In this document: positions 36,218 through 44,911 of the stretch, piece by piece
How the letters are laid out: every line of letters begins with the position of its first letter
Position numbering within the stretch: position 1 is the first letter of the stretch
The notes under the pieces: model-generated
Told to the model about the DNA's origin: nothing
Seen by the model: only the letters and a program-made list of their open reading frames with translations
The model's database searches: none
Translations under genes and position numbers: made by a program
Assembly: GCF_002208135.1 (NCBI RefSeq)
Contig: NZ_CP021647.1
Span: 127,501 to 191,500 of the forward strand
Reading direction: 5' to 3'
Source of the DNA: Pseudoalteromonas piscicida
Lineage (GTDB): Bacteria; Pseudomonadota; Gammaproteobacteria; Enterobacterales; Alteromonadaceae
Length of the DNA: 64,000 bases

Positions 36218-37450
36218 TTACAGCAAAAATCGCCAATAGATGAATAACAGTGCAAAGCCCACTAAATAAGCCAGCCCCAGTCCCGTTAAAATCTTGGTGT
36301 ACATTGGTTGACGGCGATAGATCTCACCTTTCACTAATCCTAAATTCATCCAAGCAAAGATGGGAGTAGTGACAAACGCTGAACTCATGGCAAACATCAG
36401 CATGCTCTTTAAGTCGGCTTTAAAAAACAGCACCACGGCCATACCAAGCGTTGCTTGTAGCAATAGTATGAACCTATAACTCTTTTTCGTTGTGTTAGGT
36501 CGTAACAGCTCAAGTGATTCACTTAGCACTCGGGAGTATCCGTCTAACACCGTGATCGTTGTTCCAAACATACACAAAAATGCGACGCCTGCAATTAGCC
36601 ATCTGGCCCACTCACCAATCGTATTTGCATACATATCTATGAGCTGCTGTGAGAAGGCAACACCTGCAAGCTCCACCGGCTTATCTTGGCCATATTGCAT
36701 TAGCATACCGAGTAAACAAAAAACGACTGCAAGACCCAGTGTAACAAAATATCCTACCTTAAAATCCAGTAGAATTTGGCTACTTGTTAATTGTTGTTTG
36801 GCCAGCTTCGTTTTTAGCCAAGCGGAATTAATGGCTGAAATTTCGATTGGTGCAGGCATCCAACCCATTAAGGCAACTAAAAAGCCCAGTAGTGCGATGT
36901 CATAGGGGGAAGTTGGATTAATGGGTGCAGGGTGAGCAGGTCCATTATTGGCCGCAATGGCGAGTGCTATGACCGTGGAAATGGTCAAAATTATCATCAC
37001 CCATTTGCTAGTCACATCAAGTATTTTGTAATGCCCAATCAGTAAGATCGCCAAGCAGCTAGCCAAAAGCATAAAGCTTAACAATTCAATATTAATCGAA
37101 AATGGTAGCGAGTAGTTCAAGAGACTAGCGGTAAGTAATAGCACGCCCGCGGTATTTACGATAGCTGCGAAAATATTGAGCATTACAAAAACTTTAAATC
37201 CAAAGCGGTAATGCGCTTGATAACCTTCGGCGACCGTATGCTTCGAGTGGCTTGTGTACTCTACAGCATATTTGAAAAAGGGGTATTTGAGCAAATTAAC
37301 GACAACAATTAGCCAAATCAATTGGCTACCAAATAGCGCTCCAGCCTGAGTTGACGAAACTAAATGTGAACCGCCGATCGCAGCAGTTGCCATTAATATT
37401 CCAGGCCCAAATATGGAAAATTTGCTTTTAAGAGATAGCAGCGCTGGCAA
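36218..37450 (-). CDS. Nramp-family divalent metal transporter
   Basis: A 410-residue inner-membrane protein with about 11 hydrophobic helices. The start has FGPGILMATAAIGGSHLVSSTQAGA. In canonical Nramp the helix-1 motif is DPGN; here it reads AIGGSH, so the metal ligands Asp and Asn are not conserved. That fits the Nramp-related branch whose substrate may not be Mn or Fe. The helix-6 motif also departs from MPH (LVALMGWMPAPIEIS). It follows the HDOD gene by 121 bp on the same strand. Confidence 0.8.
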   Translation of the reverse strand: MPALLSLKSKFSIFGPGILMATAAIGGSHLVSSTQAGALFGSQLIWLIVVVNLLKYPFFKYAVEYTSHSKHTVAEGYQAHYRFGFKVFVMLNIFAAIVNTAGVLLLTASLLNYSLPFSINIELLSFMLLASCLAILLIGHYKILDVTSKWVMIILTISTVIALAIAANNGPAHPAPINPTSPYDIALLGFLVALMGWMPAPIEISAINSAWLKTKLAKQQLTSSQILLDFKVGYFVTLGLAVVFCLLGMLMQYGQDKPVELAGVAFSQQLIDMYANTIGEWARWLIAGVAFLCMFGTTITVLDGYSRVLSESLELLRPNTTKKSYRFILLLQATLGMAVVLFFKADLKSMLMFAMSSAFVTTPIFAWMNLGLVKGEIYRRQPMYTKILTGLGLAYLVGFALLFIYWRFLL

Positions 37451-37571
37451 TGTAAATTCCTTAACTCGTTGTTATTATAATTTTGCTGCCAGTCTACGAA
37501 GTTTTAAGAATTGCCGCAACACTGTCGTTAAGTTGCATTTACAAGTTGTTTTGGGTGTGAAAAACAGGACG

Positions 37572-38435
37572 CTAACCCGTTGCTTCATCCTGCTCTAAGA
37601 AGTATTCATCTAGGTCTTCTTTGATGTCCTGATAATCATCTTCATCTAAATTTAATACCCTCAATACATCCGCTTTCATTAAGTGCCAATCAGGCGCTGC
37701 AACAAACCGTTTATTGATGTGAACAAAATTTTCCGCCATTTTTAACGCTGCAAACGCTAATCTCTGTTCTTCGTCTTTACAGTTACCCAAAAACTCTGGG
37801 TCATGATGGCATAAAATCATCTGACAAATACTTTGCGGCAAATTCCAAGAAGCTGCCAGGAAATAGCCGATAATGGCATGATTGGTCTCGTACTTTTCTT
37901 CCTCGTGCTCGACTAACAACTTGTCATAATCTTTGTTGGCGGCAATAAGCGTTTCGATATAATCGGGGTATTTTACTGCCATAGCAGCAATCCCTGCGTC
38001 GTGAAATAAACCAAGTAGGTGCAGGTTTTCGATAGGGACACGTGATTTAAGTTTATTACCAATTACCATTATGCTATCCGCGATATCAGAAGCATTATCC
38101 CAAAATCGCTCCAAACTGATACAACACTTGCGTTGGTCAAAAGTTTGTTTGAGCAAAAAGCCTGTTACCAATTTACTGATAGAGTCTAGACCAAGAAAGA
38201 CGACGGCTTGTTTTACATCAGTTACCGTTCTAGCCAAGCCGTATAGGGGCGAATTGATGATTTTTAACACCGCGGCCGAGGTGCTGACATCATGAGCGAT
38301 GATTGTAGCAACATCGTTTAGATCTGGATCTGATGCAGCGAGTGCTGCTTGTAGCTCGCTTATCAGCGCGGGTTTAGGTGGTAAATTAAAACCATGTTTG
38401 ACGTCAGCTAACACTTTATCGTCTAGATCTATCAT
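37572..38435 (-). CDS. HDOD domain-containing protein
   Basis: The 287-residue protein is an HDOD domain over nearly its full length. Typical blocks are LPPKPALISELQAAL, ISTIIAHDVSTSAAVLKIIN-like IIAHDVSTSAAVLKI, NSPLYGL and KQAVVFLGLDSISKLV. Residues LLGLFHDAGIAAM and the later QMILCHHDPEF resemble a degenerate HD site, as in the family. HDOD proteins act in signalling and regulation; the partner is unknown here. Confidence 0.88.
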   Translation of the reverse strand: MIDLDDKVLADVKHGFNLPPKPALISELQAALAASDPDLNDVATIIAHDVSTSAAVLKIINSPLYGLARTVTDVKQAVVFLGLDSISKLVTGFLLKQTFDQRKCCISLERFWDNASDIADSIMVIGNKLKSRVPIENLHLLGLFHDAGIAAMAVKYPDYIETLIAANKDYDKLLVEHEEEKYETNHAIIGYFLAASWNLPQSICQMILCHHDPEFLGNCKDEEQRLAFAALKMAENFVHINKRFVAAPDWHLMKADVLRVLNLDEDDYQDIKEDLDEYFLEQDEATG

Positions 38436-38621
38436 CTAAAAATCCTTCATTTCAGACATATAAAAAGCATAGCGTAAATTCTTTGTTGAACACTGACTTG
38501 AGACAAAAAAGTGCCAACTCGACTACTAATTCGGCAAAGTGTCTCGCCAATAGGCACGTTTTCTTGCTTAACATGTAAATATTAAGTTATGGTTAAGCAA
38601 TTTTTTTCTTAGGGCAATGAT

Positions 38622-40178
38622 ATGCACGAAACACAACAAGCGAACTCGCAAAACTCTGCGATCACCCGTTTTCTAAACGGGATAGAGCGGGTGGGGAATA
38701 AACTCCCTGATCCTGCAATCATTTTCTTATCAGCAATGTTGCTGATCTGGTTGCTATCTTGGTTATTTTCTGGCGTAGAATTTAGCGCTATCGATCCGAG
38801 AACTAATCAGGCGATTGTCGTCCACAATTTACTAGACCCACATGCGCTTGCCGGATTTATGGCGACGATGGTGAAAACTTTCACTGGATTTGCGCCATTA
38901 GGCGTGGTGCTAGTTGCTATGCTAGGTGTGGGTGTTGCTGAACATTCTGGCTATATTAATACTGGCCTGAAAATTATGCTTAAGCGTACACCTCAGGCAC
39001 TACTAACTCCTTCTATTATTCTTATCGCAATTGTAAGCCACACCGCAACTGATGCTGGATACGTATTAGTGATACCACTTGCAGGTGTTATCTTCTATGC
39101 GATGGGAAGACACCCTCTTGCGGGTATCGCTGCGGCATTTGCTGGTGTGAGTGGCGGATTTAGTGCGAACTTTATTCCGTCAGGTATTGATCCCTTGCTA
39201 CAAAGCTTTACGCAAAGTGCAGCACAGATCATCGACCCAGAAATCGCGATTAACCCACTCAACAACTGGTTTTTCACCTCAGCATCGAGCTTATTCATTA
39301 TTTTATTAGGTTGGTATATCACCGATAAAATCATCGAGCCAAGATTAAAAGCAACAGAAATTGACGGCGATACAGAGAGTTTACCTTCGTTTGATGAGAT
39401 CACTAGTAAAGAAAAAAAGGGCTTTGTGGTAGCGTCAACGGTGATGCTAGCAGGTATCGCGTTATTGGTTTATGCATCAAGCGGTGAAGACTCTGCACTA
39501 CGCAGTCCGTCTGGCGCTTTAACTGATTTTAGTGCGCCGTTAATGCAATCAATTGTGCCACTTATTTTCCTACTGTTTTGGATCCCAGGTGCGGTATACG
39601 GCTTCGTTGTCGGCACATTCAAAACCTCAAAAGACATGATTGACGCCATGACTAAAGCCATGAATAGCATGTCTTACTATATTGTTATGGCATTTTTCTG
39701 TGCGCTTTTCATTAGTGCCTTCAGCCATTCAAATCTGGGCGCGCTGCTTGCCATTGAAGGGGCTCAAGTATTAAAAGCATTGGCGCTGCCAAGCTATGTT
39801 ACTGTGGTTGGTATTATCTTCCTGACTGCATTTGTAAACCTATTTGTGGGGTCAAGCTCTGCGAAGTGGGCGTTGCTGGGGCCGATTTTTGTTCCAATGC
39901 TAATGCAATTGGGGATTTCACCTGATTTAACACAAGCGGCATATCGTGTTGGTGACTCTGGCTCAAATATTATCACTCCACTTATGCCTTATTTCCCACT
40001 GGTTGTGGTTTACTGTCAGAAATACGTTAAGTCGACAGGGATAGGTACATTGATAGCGATGATGTTGCCTTACTCAATTGCCTTTTTGATTGGTTGGAGC
40101 ATCTTCTTATTGATCTACTGGATGCTTGGTATTCCGCTAGGTCTACAAGCGAGTTATGCATATCCAGCTGGTATGTAA
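38622..40178 (+). CDS. AbgT family transporter
   Basis: This 518-residue inner-membrane transporter has about 11-13 helices. The N-terminal RFLNGIERVGNKLPDPAIIF and the internal GGFSANFIPSGIDPLL and DSGSNIITPLMPYFPL are typical of the AbgT family. Members move p-aminobenzoyl-glutamate or, as proton antiporters, export sulfonamides. The gene is monocistronic, with its own upstream region (about 190 bp) and a strong terminator. No abgAB hydrolase genes are adjacent. Confidence 0.9.
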   Translation: MHETQQANSQNSAITRFLNGIERVGNKLPDPAIIFLSAMLLIWLLSWLFSGVEFSAIDPRTNQAIVVHNLLDPHALAGFMATMVKTFTGFAPLGVVLVAMLGVGVAEHSGYINTGLKIMLKRTPQALLTPSIILIAIVSHTATDAGYVLVIPLAGVIFYAMGRHPLAGIAAAFAGVSGGFSANFIPSGIDPLLQSFTQSAAQIIDPEIAINPLNNWFFTSASSLFIILLGWYITDKIIEPRLKATEIDGDTESLPSFDEITSKEKKGFVVASTVMLAGIALLVYASSGEDSALRSPSGALTDFSAPLMQSIVPLIFLLFWIPGAVYGFVVGTFKTSKDMIDAMTKAMNSMSYYIVMAFFCALFISAFSHSNLGALLAIEGAQVLKALALPSYVTVVGIIFLTAFVNLFVGSSSAKWALLGPIFVPMLMQLGISPDLTQAAYRVGDSGSNIITPLMPYFPLVVVYCQKYVKSTGIGTLIAMMLPYSIAFLIGWSIFLLIYWMLGIPLGLQASYAYPAGM

Positions 40179-40194
40179 TTTGAGGTTTAGTAAT

Positions 40195-40230
40195 AAAAAG
40201 CGCTGTTCAGTGAAATGACAGCGCTTTTTA
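40195..40230. terminator. Bidirectional terminator
   Basis: AAAAAGCGCTGT (40196-40207) pairs with ACAGCGCTTTTT (40218-40229). It ends the AbgT gene and probably also the convergent DUF4336 gene. Confidence 0.88.
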
Positions 40231-40253
40231 TATTCTGTTATTTGTACCGTGCT

Positions 40254-40964
40254 TTATGCCGCTTCATTGATACCCAGCCAAGAAAATGAACGATTTAAAA
40301 ACGCCTCAGCGCCTGTTTCAATGCATTCACCATGGGCAATAATAATATATTGAGGTTGCCAAGCAGCCATCTTTGAAAAACATGCTCGGGCTTGTTGCTT
40401 CCCAAACATAAATGAAGTTCTCCAGTCTATGGGCGTTTTACCGTTAGGACTGATAATTCCCGTAATTTTCGCTAATACTTTTTTAAACCCAGTAAAGTGA
40501 TTGGGGTGAAAGTTTTCGATAAGATCCGTCAAAATTAATGTACTACTCTCTCTGTGGAAGAACACCACTTCTTCCATTACCGCGCTACCTTTAAAAATGA
40601 GCTGATCAATATCGTCCTGCCACTCGAATTCTGCAATATCACCCAGTTGGCGCTGAAAAGTGAGGTCAGGACGTTTTTTGTCGACACCAGGAGAGGCAAA
40701 CATAACCGCATTTGGAAACCTTTCCTGCCAATCTCCCATAAACAGGTGATGCAGTTTGTTGGGAGAAACTAGATATTTGACTTGTCCGAGTTGGGCTAAC
40801 TCACTAAGCAATCCATCTGTTAGTTTGCCGGGAGAGTGGACCCACAATGCGCCAGTGGAAAGCTTTACTATGGTGCTTCGGGTAGTGTACGGCATGCCAA
40901 AGAATGGGACCGCGGGGCCGTTGTGGATCCAAATGTTTTTACCAATTGCAATTAATTCGCTCAT
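40254..40964 (-). CDS. DUF4336 domain-containing protein
   Basis: A 236-residue protein of the DUF4336 family, distantly related to metallo-beta-lactamase-fold proteins (SPNKLHHLFMGDWQERFPNA; LVSPNKLHH in place of the usual HxHxDH). FIII-type VFFHRESSTLILTDLIENF matches the family core. Loss of the full metal motif suggests it is not a standard hydrolase. There is no signal peptide. Function is unknown. Confidence 0.8.
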   Translation of the reverse strand: MSELIAIGKNIWIHNGPAVPFFGMPYTTRSTIVKLSTGALWVHSPGKLTDGLLSELAQLGQVKYLVSPNKLHHLFMGDWQERFPNAVMFASPGVDKKRPDLTFQRQLGDIAEFEWQDDIDQLIFKGSAVMEEVVFFHRESSTLILTDLIENFHPNHFTGFKKVLAKITGIISPNGKTPIDWRTSFMFGKQQARACFSKMAAWQPQYIIIAHGECIETGAEAFLNRSFSWLGINEAA

Positions 40965-41159
40965 CTGATTTCCTTGCTCTTGTTAGCGTGAGAGTAACTA
41001 TATCAGGGAAATTTGTTGTTTAAAATATAGCCTTGTGCAAGTTTGAAAGAGATTTCTTTAAATACTTGTATTATTTATTATTTTGGAATGGTGTGATAAA
41101 CCAAATTTGGCCACCTAATTCGGGTACTATCATGCACAAAGAGACTATTCGGTGACAAT

Positions 41160-41540
41160 ATGAACAAAAGACCAAAACGCAATTTCAGTCCTGAATTTTG
41201 GCTTGAAGCAGCGCAATTAGTCGTCGACCTGAACTACAGCTTCAGAGAAGCTGTAAATGCTATGAGCGTCAACCTTCCGAGCATGGATAAATGGGCTTGG
41301 CAACTTAACAGAGCGCGCGAGCGCGAATTTCTAAATATTGATATTCATTTGGTGCTGTGCGGCAACGTGCTGGATTTAATCCGTGATGAAATAGATACTC
41401 TATTTAAAATTTCCAACGAGCCACCGCAAGGCGTTATAGCTCGAAGCGTGATGAAGATAGAGCATTTAGTGGCGGCGTCAACATATATTGCGACCCATTC
41501 AATTACTACTCACCCCAAAGCATTAGTACAACACAGCTGA
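41160..41540 (+). CDS. Hypothetical protein with IS3 OrfA-like N-terminus
   Basis: A 126-codon frame. Residues 1-50 (KRPKRNFSPEFWLEAAQLVV ... AVNAMSVNLPSMDKWAWQL) resemble the helix-turn-helix start of IS3-family OrfA transposase proteins. From about residue 52 the similarity stops, and the rest (LVLCGNVLDLIRDEIDTLFK ... HLVAASTYIATH) is not transposase-like to me. No OrfB, inverted repeats or target duplication is seen. It is either a chimeric remnant or a small gene that captured an OrfA start. A LysR fragment follows. Confidence 0.5.
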   Translation: MNKRPKRNFSPEFWLEAAQLVVDLNYSFREAVNAMSVNLPSMDKWAWQLNRAREREFLNIDIHLVLCGNVLDLIRDEIDTLFKISNEPPQGVIARSVMKIEHLVAASTYIATHSITTHPKALVQHS

Positions 41541-41570
41541 AGCGCTATGGGAGAACTGACGCTATAAGGC

Positions 41571-41810
41571 AAATCACACTCGAGTAAGGTTAGACACTGC
41601 GCTGCAAGGGCTGGGAACACAGGCTTACCTATGTTTGTAGCTAAAGATGCGTTAGCGTAAGGAGAGTTGATACAGGTATTACCGAAATGGCATTTTGAGA
41701 CTCACTATTCAGGCGAGCTGTGGATGCGATATCCAGCTACCCGCCATATTCCTGCAAAGGAGAGTGTTTTTGCTGACTTTATCGTACAGCGACTGATGAA
41801 GACTTACTGA
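41571..41810 (+). pseudogene. LysR-family regulator, C-terminal remnant
   Basis: One frame ending at TGA 41808-41810 reads ...VRHCAARAGNTGLPMFVAKDALA, a stop, then GELIQVLPKWHFETHYSGEL and WMRYPATRHIPAKESVFADF. This matches the end of LysR-type effector domains (LPxFVAxxxLxxGxLVxVLPxW ... YPxxRxxPAKxxxFxDF). About 80 codons remain, with an internal stop. The DNA-binding half is missing. It and the preceding OrfA-like frame are relics of one or more old rearrangements. Confidence 0.78.
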
Positions 41811-41846
41811 TCTTTGTAATATTAAGAGCTCAATTAATTCTAACAA

Positions 41847-42455
41847 TTAGAGCGAAAAGCGATAACTTAATGTTGCACTTGCTTGAACTTGTCTCAACTG
41901 TTCATCATCAAAGTGCCAGCTGCAGGTATTTTGAGTTGCAGGGTCAATATCACAAGTAACTTCTGAATCATTGTTTAGAAGGCTCACAATCCAACGCACT
42001 TCGGCACCTAGGTGGAAGCCCGCGCCGATATTATATTCAAGGCCTGTGTATAAACCAGTCGCGAAGAAAGTATCTGAGTCAATAAAATTGGGGTTAATGA
42101 AAGTCGCACCAAGCTGTGCACCCAGATAAACATCTAAGTTGTCTGTGAGAGGACGCACTACTGCGCTTTGAAATAGTAGGTATTCCATTTCCACTTTGTT
42201 TAGTGGGTAAGCAGTAAGTTGGGTCTCTGTTTTACCATAGTAAAATCCGTAACGGCCTTCTGATATATACTTGTCTAAGCTCACCCCAAAATGCGAGTCG
42301 TCTTCTAATTCGTATGTTTGGTGGCGAGAAGTTTCGATGTCACTGCTGTACGTTTTGCCACCATATATTGAAACACCAAAATCTCCGTAATCTGCGGCAC
42401 TGACGTTGCTTGAAACAACTAACGCCAAAATAGTCACCAATGAAGCTACTTTCAT
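41847..42455 (-). CDS. Outer-membrane beta-barrel-type protein
   Basis: This 202-residue protein has a signal peptide (MKVASLVTILALVVSSNVSA). The mature part has alternating strands (YGDFGVSIYGGKTYSSD, LDVYLGAQLGATFI, NIGAGFHLGAEVRWI) and ends in Phe plus Ser-Leu (ATLSYRFSL), close to a porin-like C-terminus. It resembles small eight-stranded OmpW/OmpA-type barrels. The ATG at 42455 is chosen because the longer frames have no signal peptide. It is divergent from the copper efflux operon; a functional link is not shown. Confidence 0.72.
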   Translation of the reverse strand: MKVASLVTILALVVSSNVSAADYGDFGVSIYGGKTYSSDIETSRHQTYELEDDSHFGVSLDKYISEGRYGFYYGKTETQLTAYPLNKVEMEYLLFQSAVVRPLTDNLDVYLGAQLGATFINPNFIDSDTFFATGLYTGLEYNIGAGFHLGAEVRWIVSLLNNDSEVTCDIDPATQNTCSWHFDDEQLRQVQASATLSYRFSL

Positions 42456-42607
42456 AAAGTTCATTTCCTTGAGTTGGAATAATTTTTTAGATTTGAGCCT
42501 AAGTATATCAATGATGAAAGAAAATAATAACGAGGTTGGTCTATTTACTTGCATTTCTTTGGTTAGATTTTTATTATTACTTCGCTTATTTGATTTGGAA
42601 AAGTACT

Positions 42608-42991
42608 TTGCAAGTATTCTTACGTTTACTTATCACATTGCTCGTGGTGGCTACACTTAGTGGTCAAAACGCGGCTGCCTCTATGGCAGCATGTGAAATG
42701 CACGGTGCTACCAGTCATGAAACAAGTCATCAAATGCTTCAAAGTAACTTTCAATCTGCTGATCCACATCATCATGAATTGATGGTAGAGATGGAATGCT
42801 GTGACCCTCAGAACACAGCACAATGCAGCGATTGTACTTGTCCCACACATATGTGCTCCACAAATCTTGCCGCGTTTCCACTAAGAGATTGGCTCGCGGC
42901 TATTGTACTGAAAAACGATAAATTAAGCTTCACAAGTGGTCAGCTTAGCGACTACCCTCGCTCTCTTTATAAACCCCCAATACTCGCCTAA
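42608..42991 (+). CDS. Secreted Cys/His-rich probable metal-binding protein
   Basis: About 127 residues with a signal-like start (LRLLITLLVVATLSGQNAAA). The mature part is rich in Cys, His and Met: ACEMHG, DPHHHELMVEMECCDP, QCSDCTCPTHMC. This pattern and its place just ahead of DUF411 and cus genes suggest periplasmic copper binding, somewhat like CopL-type proteins. The start is uncertain: a TTG at 42608 gives a clean signal peptide, while the frame from 42536 adds 24 hydrophobic residues. I do not recognise a named family with certainty. Confidence 0.6.
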   Translation: MQVFLRLLITLLVVATLSGQNAAASMAACEMHGATSHETSHQMLQSNFQSADPHHHELMVEMECCDPQNTAQCSDCTCPTHMCSTNLAAFPLRDWLAAIVLKNDKLSFTSGQLSDYPRSLYKPPILA

Positions 42992-43071
42992 CCTCAGGGC
43001 AGATCTGCCTTAATTTCAAAGTTTTGTATGATTAACCGCCGTTTTTGGCGTAATTTTCAACGAATTGATTG

Positions 43072-43099
43072 ATACCAGTTGTAGTAATCCAATTGGTAT
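43072..43099. repeat. ATACC palindrome upstream of DUF411 gene
   Basis: ATACCAGTTG (43072-43081) and CAATTGGTAT (43090-43099) form an inverted repeat with an 8-bp centre, ending 16 bp before the DUF411 start. Its ends match those of the larger elements at 33417-33626, so it may be a minimal form of the same repeat rather than an operator. Confidence 0.55.
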
Positions 43100-43115
43100 T
43101 GCATGCGAGGTTAGC

Positions 43116-43589
43116 ATGAAAAAGTTTTATTTAGTGGTGACGCTGTGGCTAATGAGTGTCATGGCATACGGTAAATCCAACGTCGAGTTGGAAGTCTTTA
43201 AATCTCCAACTTGCGGCTGTTGCGAACTGTGGTTAAATCATTTAACTGCACAGGGTATCGTACATAAAGCTACCGATCTAAATTATCTTGGCTCACTCAA
43301 GAGTAAGTTTGGTATTAAGCAAAATTATCAATCTTGTCACACAGGGATTTCTAAAAATGGCTTTATTTTTGAAGGGCATGTTCCTGCCAAGTTTATTAAA
43401 CAGTTCTTGCAAGACGAAAAGCTAACTCAAGACACACAAAATATCGGCTTGAGCGTGCCAGCAATGCCACTTGGATCACCCGGTATGGAAGTTGGCGAGC
43501 GTTTTATGCCTTATCAAGTATTGCTACTCAAAAAAGATGGGAGCTATGAGGTTTTTGCTGAAATCGACAGCTATGAGGAGCAATTCTAA
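43116..43589 (+). CDS. DUF411 domain periplasmic metal-binding protein
   Basis: A 157-residue protein with a signal peptide (MKKFYLVVTLWLMSVMAYG) and a DUF411 domain. The CxxC-type site is SPTCGCCELWLNHL, with conserved SCHTG and Met-rich PAMPLGSPGMEVG further on. DUF411 proteins are common in copper/heavy-metal loci and are thought to bind the metal. The ATG at 43116 has GAGG upstream; the longer frame from 43065 begins inside an ATACC palindrome. Its stop overlaps the next start by one base (TAATG). Confidence 0.88.
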   Translation: MKKFYLVVTLWLMSVMAYGKSNVELEVFKSPTCGCCELWLNHLTAQGIVHKATDLNYLGSLKSKFGIKQNYQSCHTGISKNGFIFEGHVPAKFIKQFLQDEKLTQDTQNIGLSVPAMPLGSPGMEVGERFMPYQVLLLKKDGSYEVFAEIDSYEEQF

Positions 43590-44911
43590 TGACAATCAAA
43601 GTTTCCCTGTTTATCGCGACACTGATACTGCCACAGATAGCACAGGCCAATATTGCAACGTTAGAGCAAGCGATAGATGCCGCCATCAGCAACGATCCTT
43701 GGCTTAAATCTAGCCAATACAAGCGTTCTGCGATGCAGTCTATGAGCCGCGAAGCACTGAGCTATCCTGATCCCCAGGTGTCCATCGGCATGATGAACCT
43801 GCCTGTTGATAGTTGGGAATTTAACCAAGAGGGGATGACCCAGCTTAAAGTTGGCGTGATGCAGATGTTGCCGCGAGGAGATAGCCTCGAAATTAAGAGC
43901 CAGCAGTTAGCGCTTGATGCTAAAAAGCAACCGATTTTACAAGAGGACAGAAAAGCCCAAGTCCGCCGCGACGTTTCTCAGGTGTGGCTTGATATTGTAC
44001 AAGCCAAAAAAACCTTAGAATTGATTGAGCGTGATAGTGTGCTGTTCGACCAAATGGTAGAAATTGCAAATGCCAGCTACTCCAATGCGCTGGGTGCAAC
44101 ACGCCAGCAGGATGTGATCCGTGCTCAGCTTGAGGTGATGCAGTTAGACGACAAACGTTCTGCGGCTTATCAGCAGCTTAATACCGCTAAGGCAAAGCTT
44201 TCGCAATGGCTTTTAAATGATGCATTCACTAATTCAAATGCGCTGAGTGTCCTTAATCAAAGCAAAGTGACACTGCCGTTGATCCGCTCAATTGCGCCAA
44301 AGTTAATGCAGCAACGCCCAGTTGATAGCCAAGCTGTAGTACAACATTTGACTCATCACCCGTTGGTTGTTGCAGCCGACGTTGATACATACCGCGCCAA
44401 TCAAGGGGTAAAGTTAGCTGAGCAGGCATATAAACCACAGTTTTCCGTCAATGCGAGTTATGCATATCGAGATGATGCACCAAATCAAATGTCTCGCACC
44501 GACTTTTTTAGCGTTGGTGTGTCATTCGACGTTCCGTTATTCACAGATGGAAAACAAGATCAGCAAAAAGCGGCAGCAACTGCAAAAGTTGAGGCGAGTA
44601 AAACCGACCGGTTGCTGGTGCTAAAGCAGCTGTTTTCAAACTTAAATGGAGAAATTCAAACTATCCAACGATTGCAAGAGCGGCAATCGCTATACGCAAA
44701 ATCAATTGTGGCACAAAGCGCTGAACAGGCCGAGGCTGCATTGACTGCTTATACCAATGATGATGGCGACTTTTCCGAGGTAGTGAGGGCACGCATCGCG
44801 AAACTGAATGCGCAGTTATCAGCGCTTTCCATTGATATTGCATTGTTAAAAGCGGTGGTACGCAGTAACTACTATTTGGCTCAAATTGAAGAGGGTGCAA
44901 GCCATGAATAA
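43589..44911 (+). CDS. CusC-like outer-membrane efflux protein (TolC family)
   Basis: A 440-residue TolC-family outer-membrane factor with signal peptide (MTIKVSLFIATLILPQIAQA) and the repeated helical-barrel pattern (LEQAIDAAISNDPWLKSS at the start; second repeat from about 245, ...HHPLVVAADVDTYRANQGV...). It should form the exit duct for the CusBA pump encoded next. It is coupled at both ends: a one-base overlap with DUF411 and an 8-bp overlap with the cusB-like gene. Confidence 0.9.
   Translation: MTIKVSLFIATLILPQIAQANIATLEQAIDAAISNDPWLKSSQYKRSAMQSMSREALSYPDPQVSIGMMNLPVDSWEFNQEGMTQLKVGVMQMLPRGDSLEIKSQQLALDAKKQPILQEDRKAQVRRDVSQVWLDIVQAKKTLELIERDSVLFDQMVEIANASYSNALGATRQQDVIRAQLEVMQLDDKRSAAYQQLNTAKAKLSQWLLNDAFTNSNALSVLNQSKVTLPLIRSIAPKLMQQRPVDSQAVVQHLTHHPLVVAADVDTYRANQGVKLAEQAYKPQFSVNASYAYRDDAPNQMSRTDFFSVGVSFDVPLFTDGKQDQQKAAATAKVEASKTDRLLVLKQLFSNLNGEIQTIQRLQERQSLYAKSIVAQSAEQAEAALTAYTNDDGDFSEVVRARIAKLNAQLSALSIDIALLKAVVRSNYYLAQIEEGASHE

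Noticed and set aside
36218..37450. Calling the Nramp-family gene mntH
   Set aside because: The DPGN and MPH metal motifs of MntH are not present, so the symbol would overstate what is seen.
38470..38570. Possible structured leader (GTGCC...GGCAC) before the AbgT gene
   Set aside because: The pairing is short, spans about 50 bases and lacks conserved riboswitch features or a T run, so it is not called.
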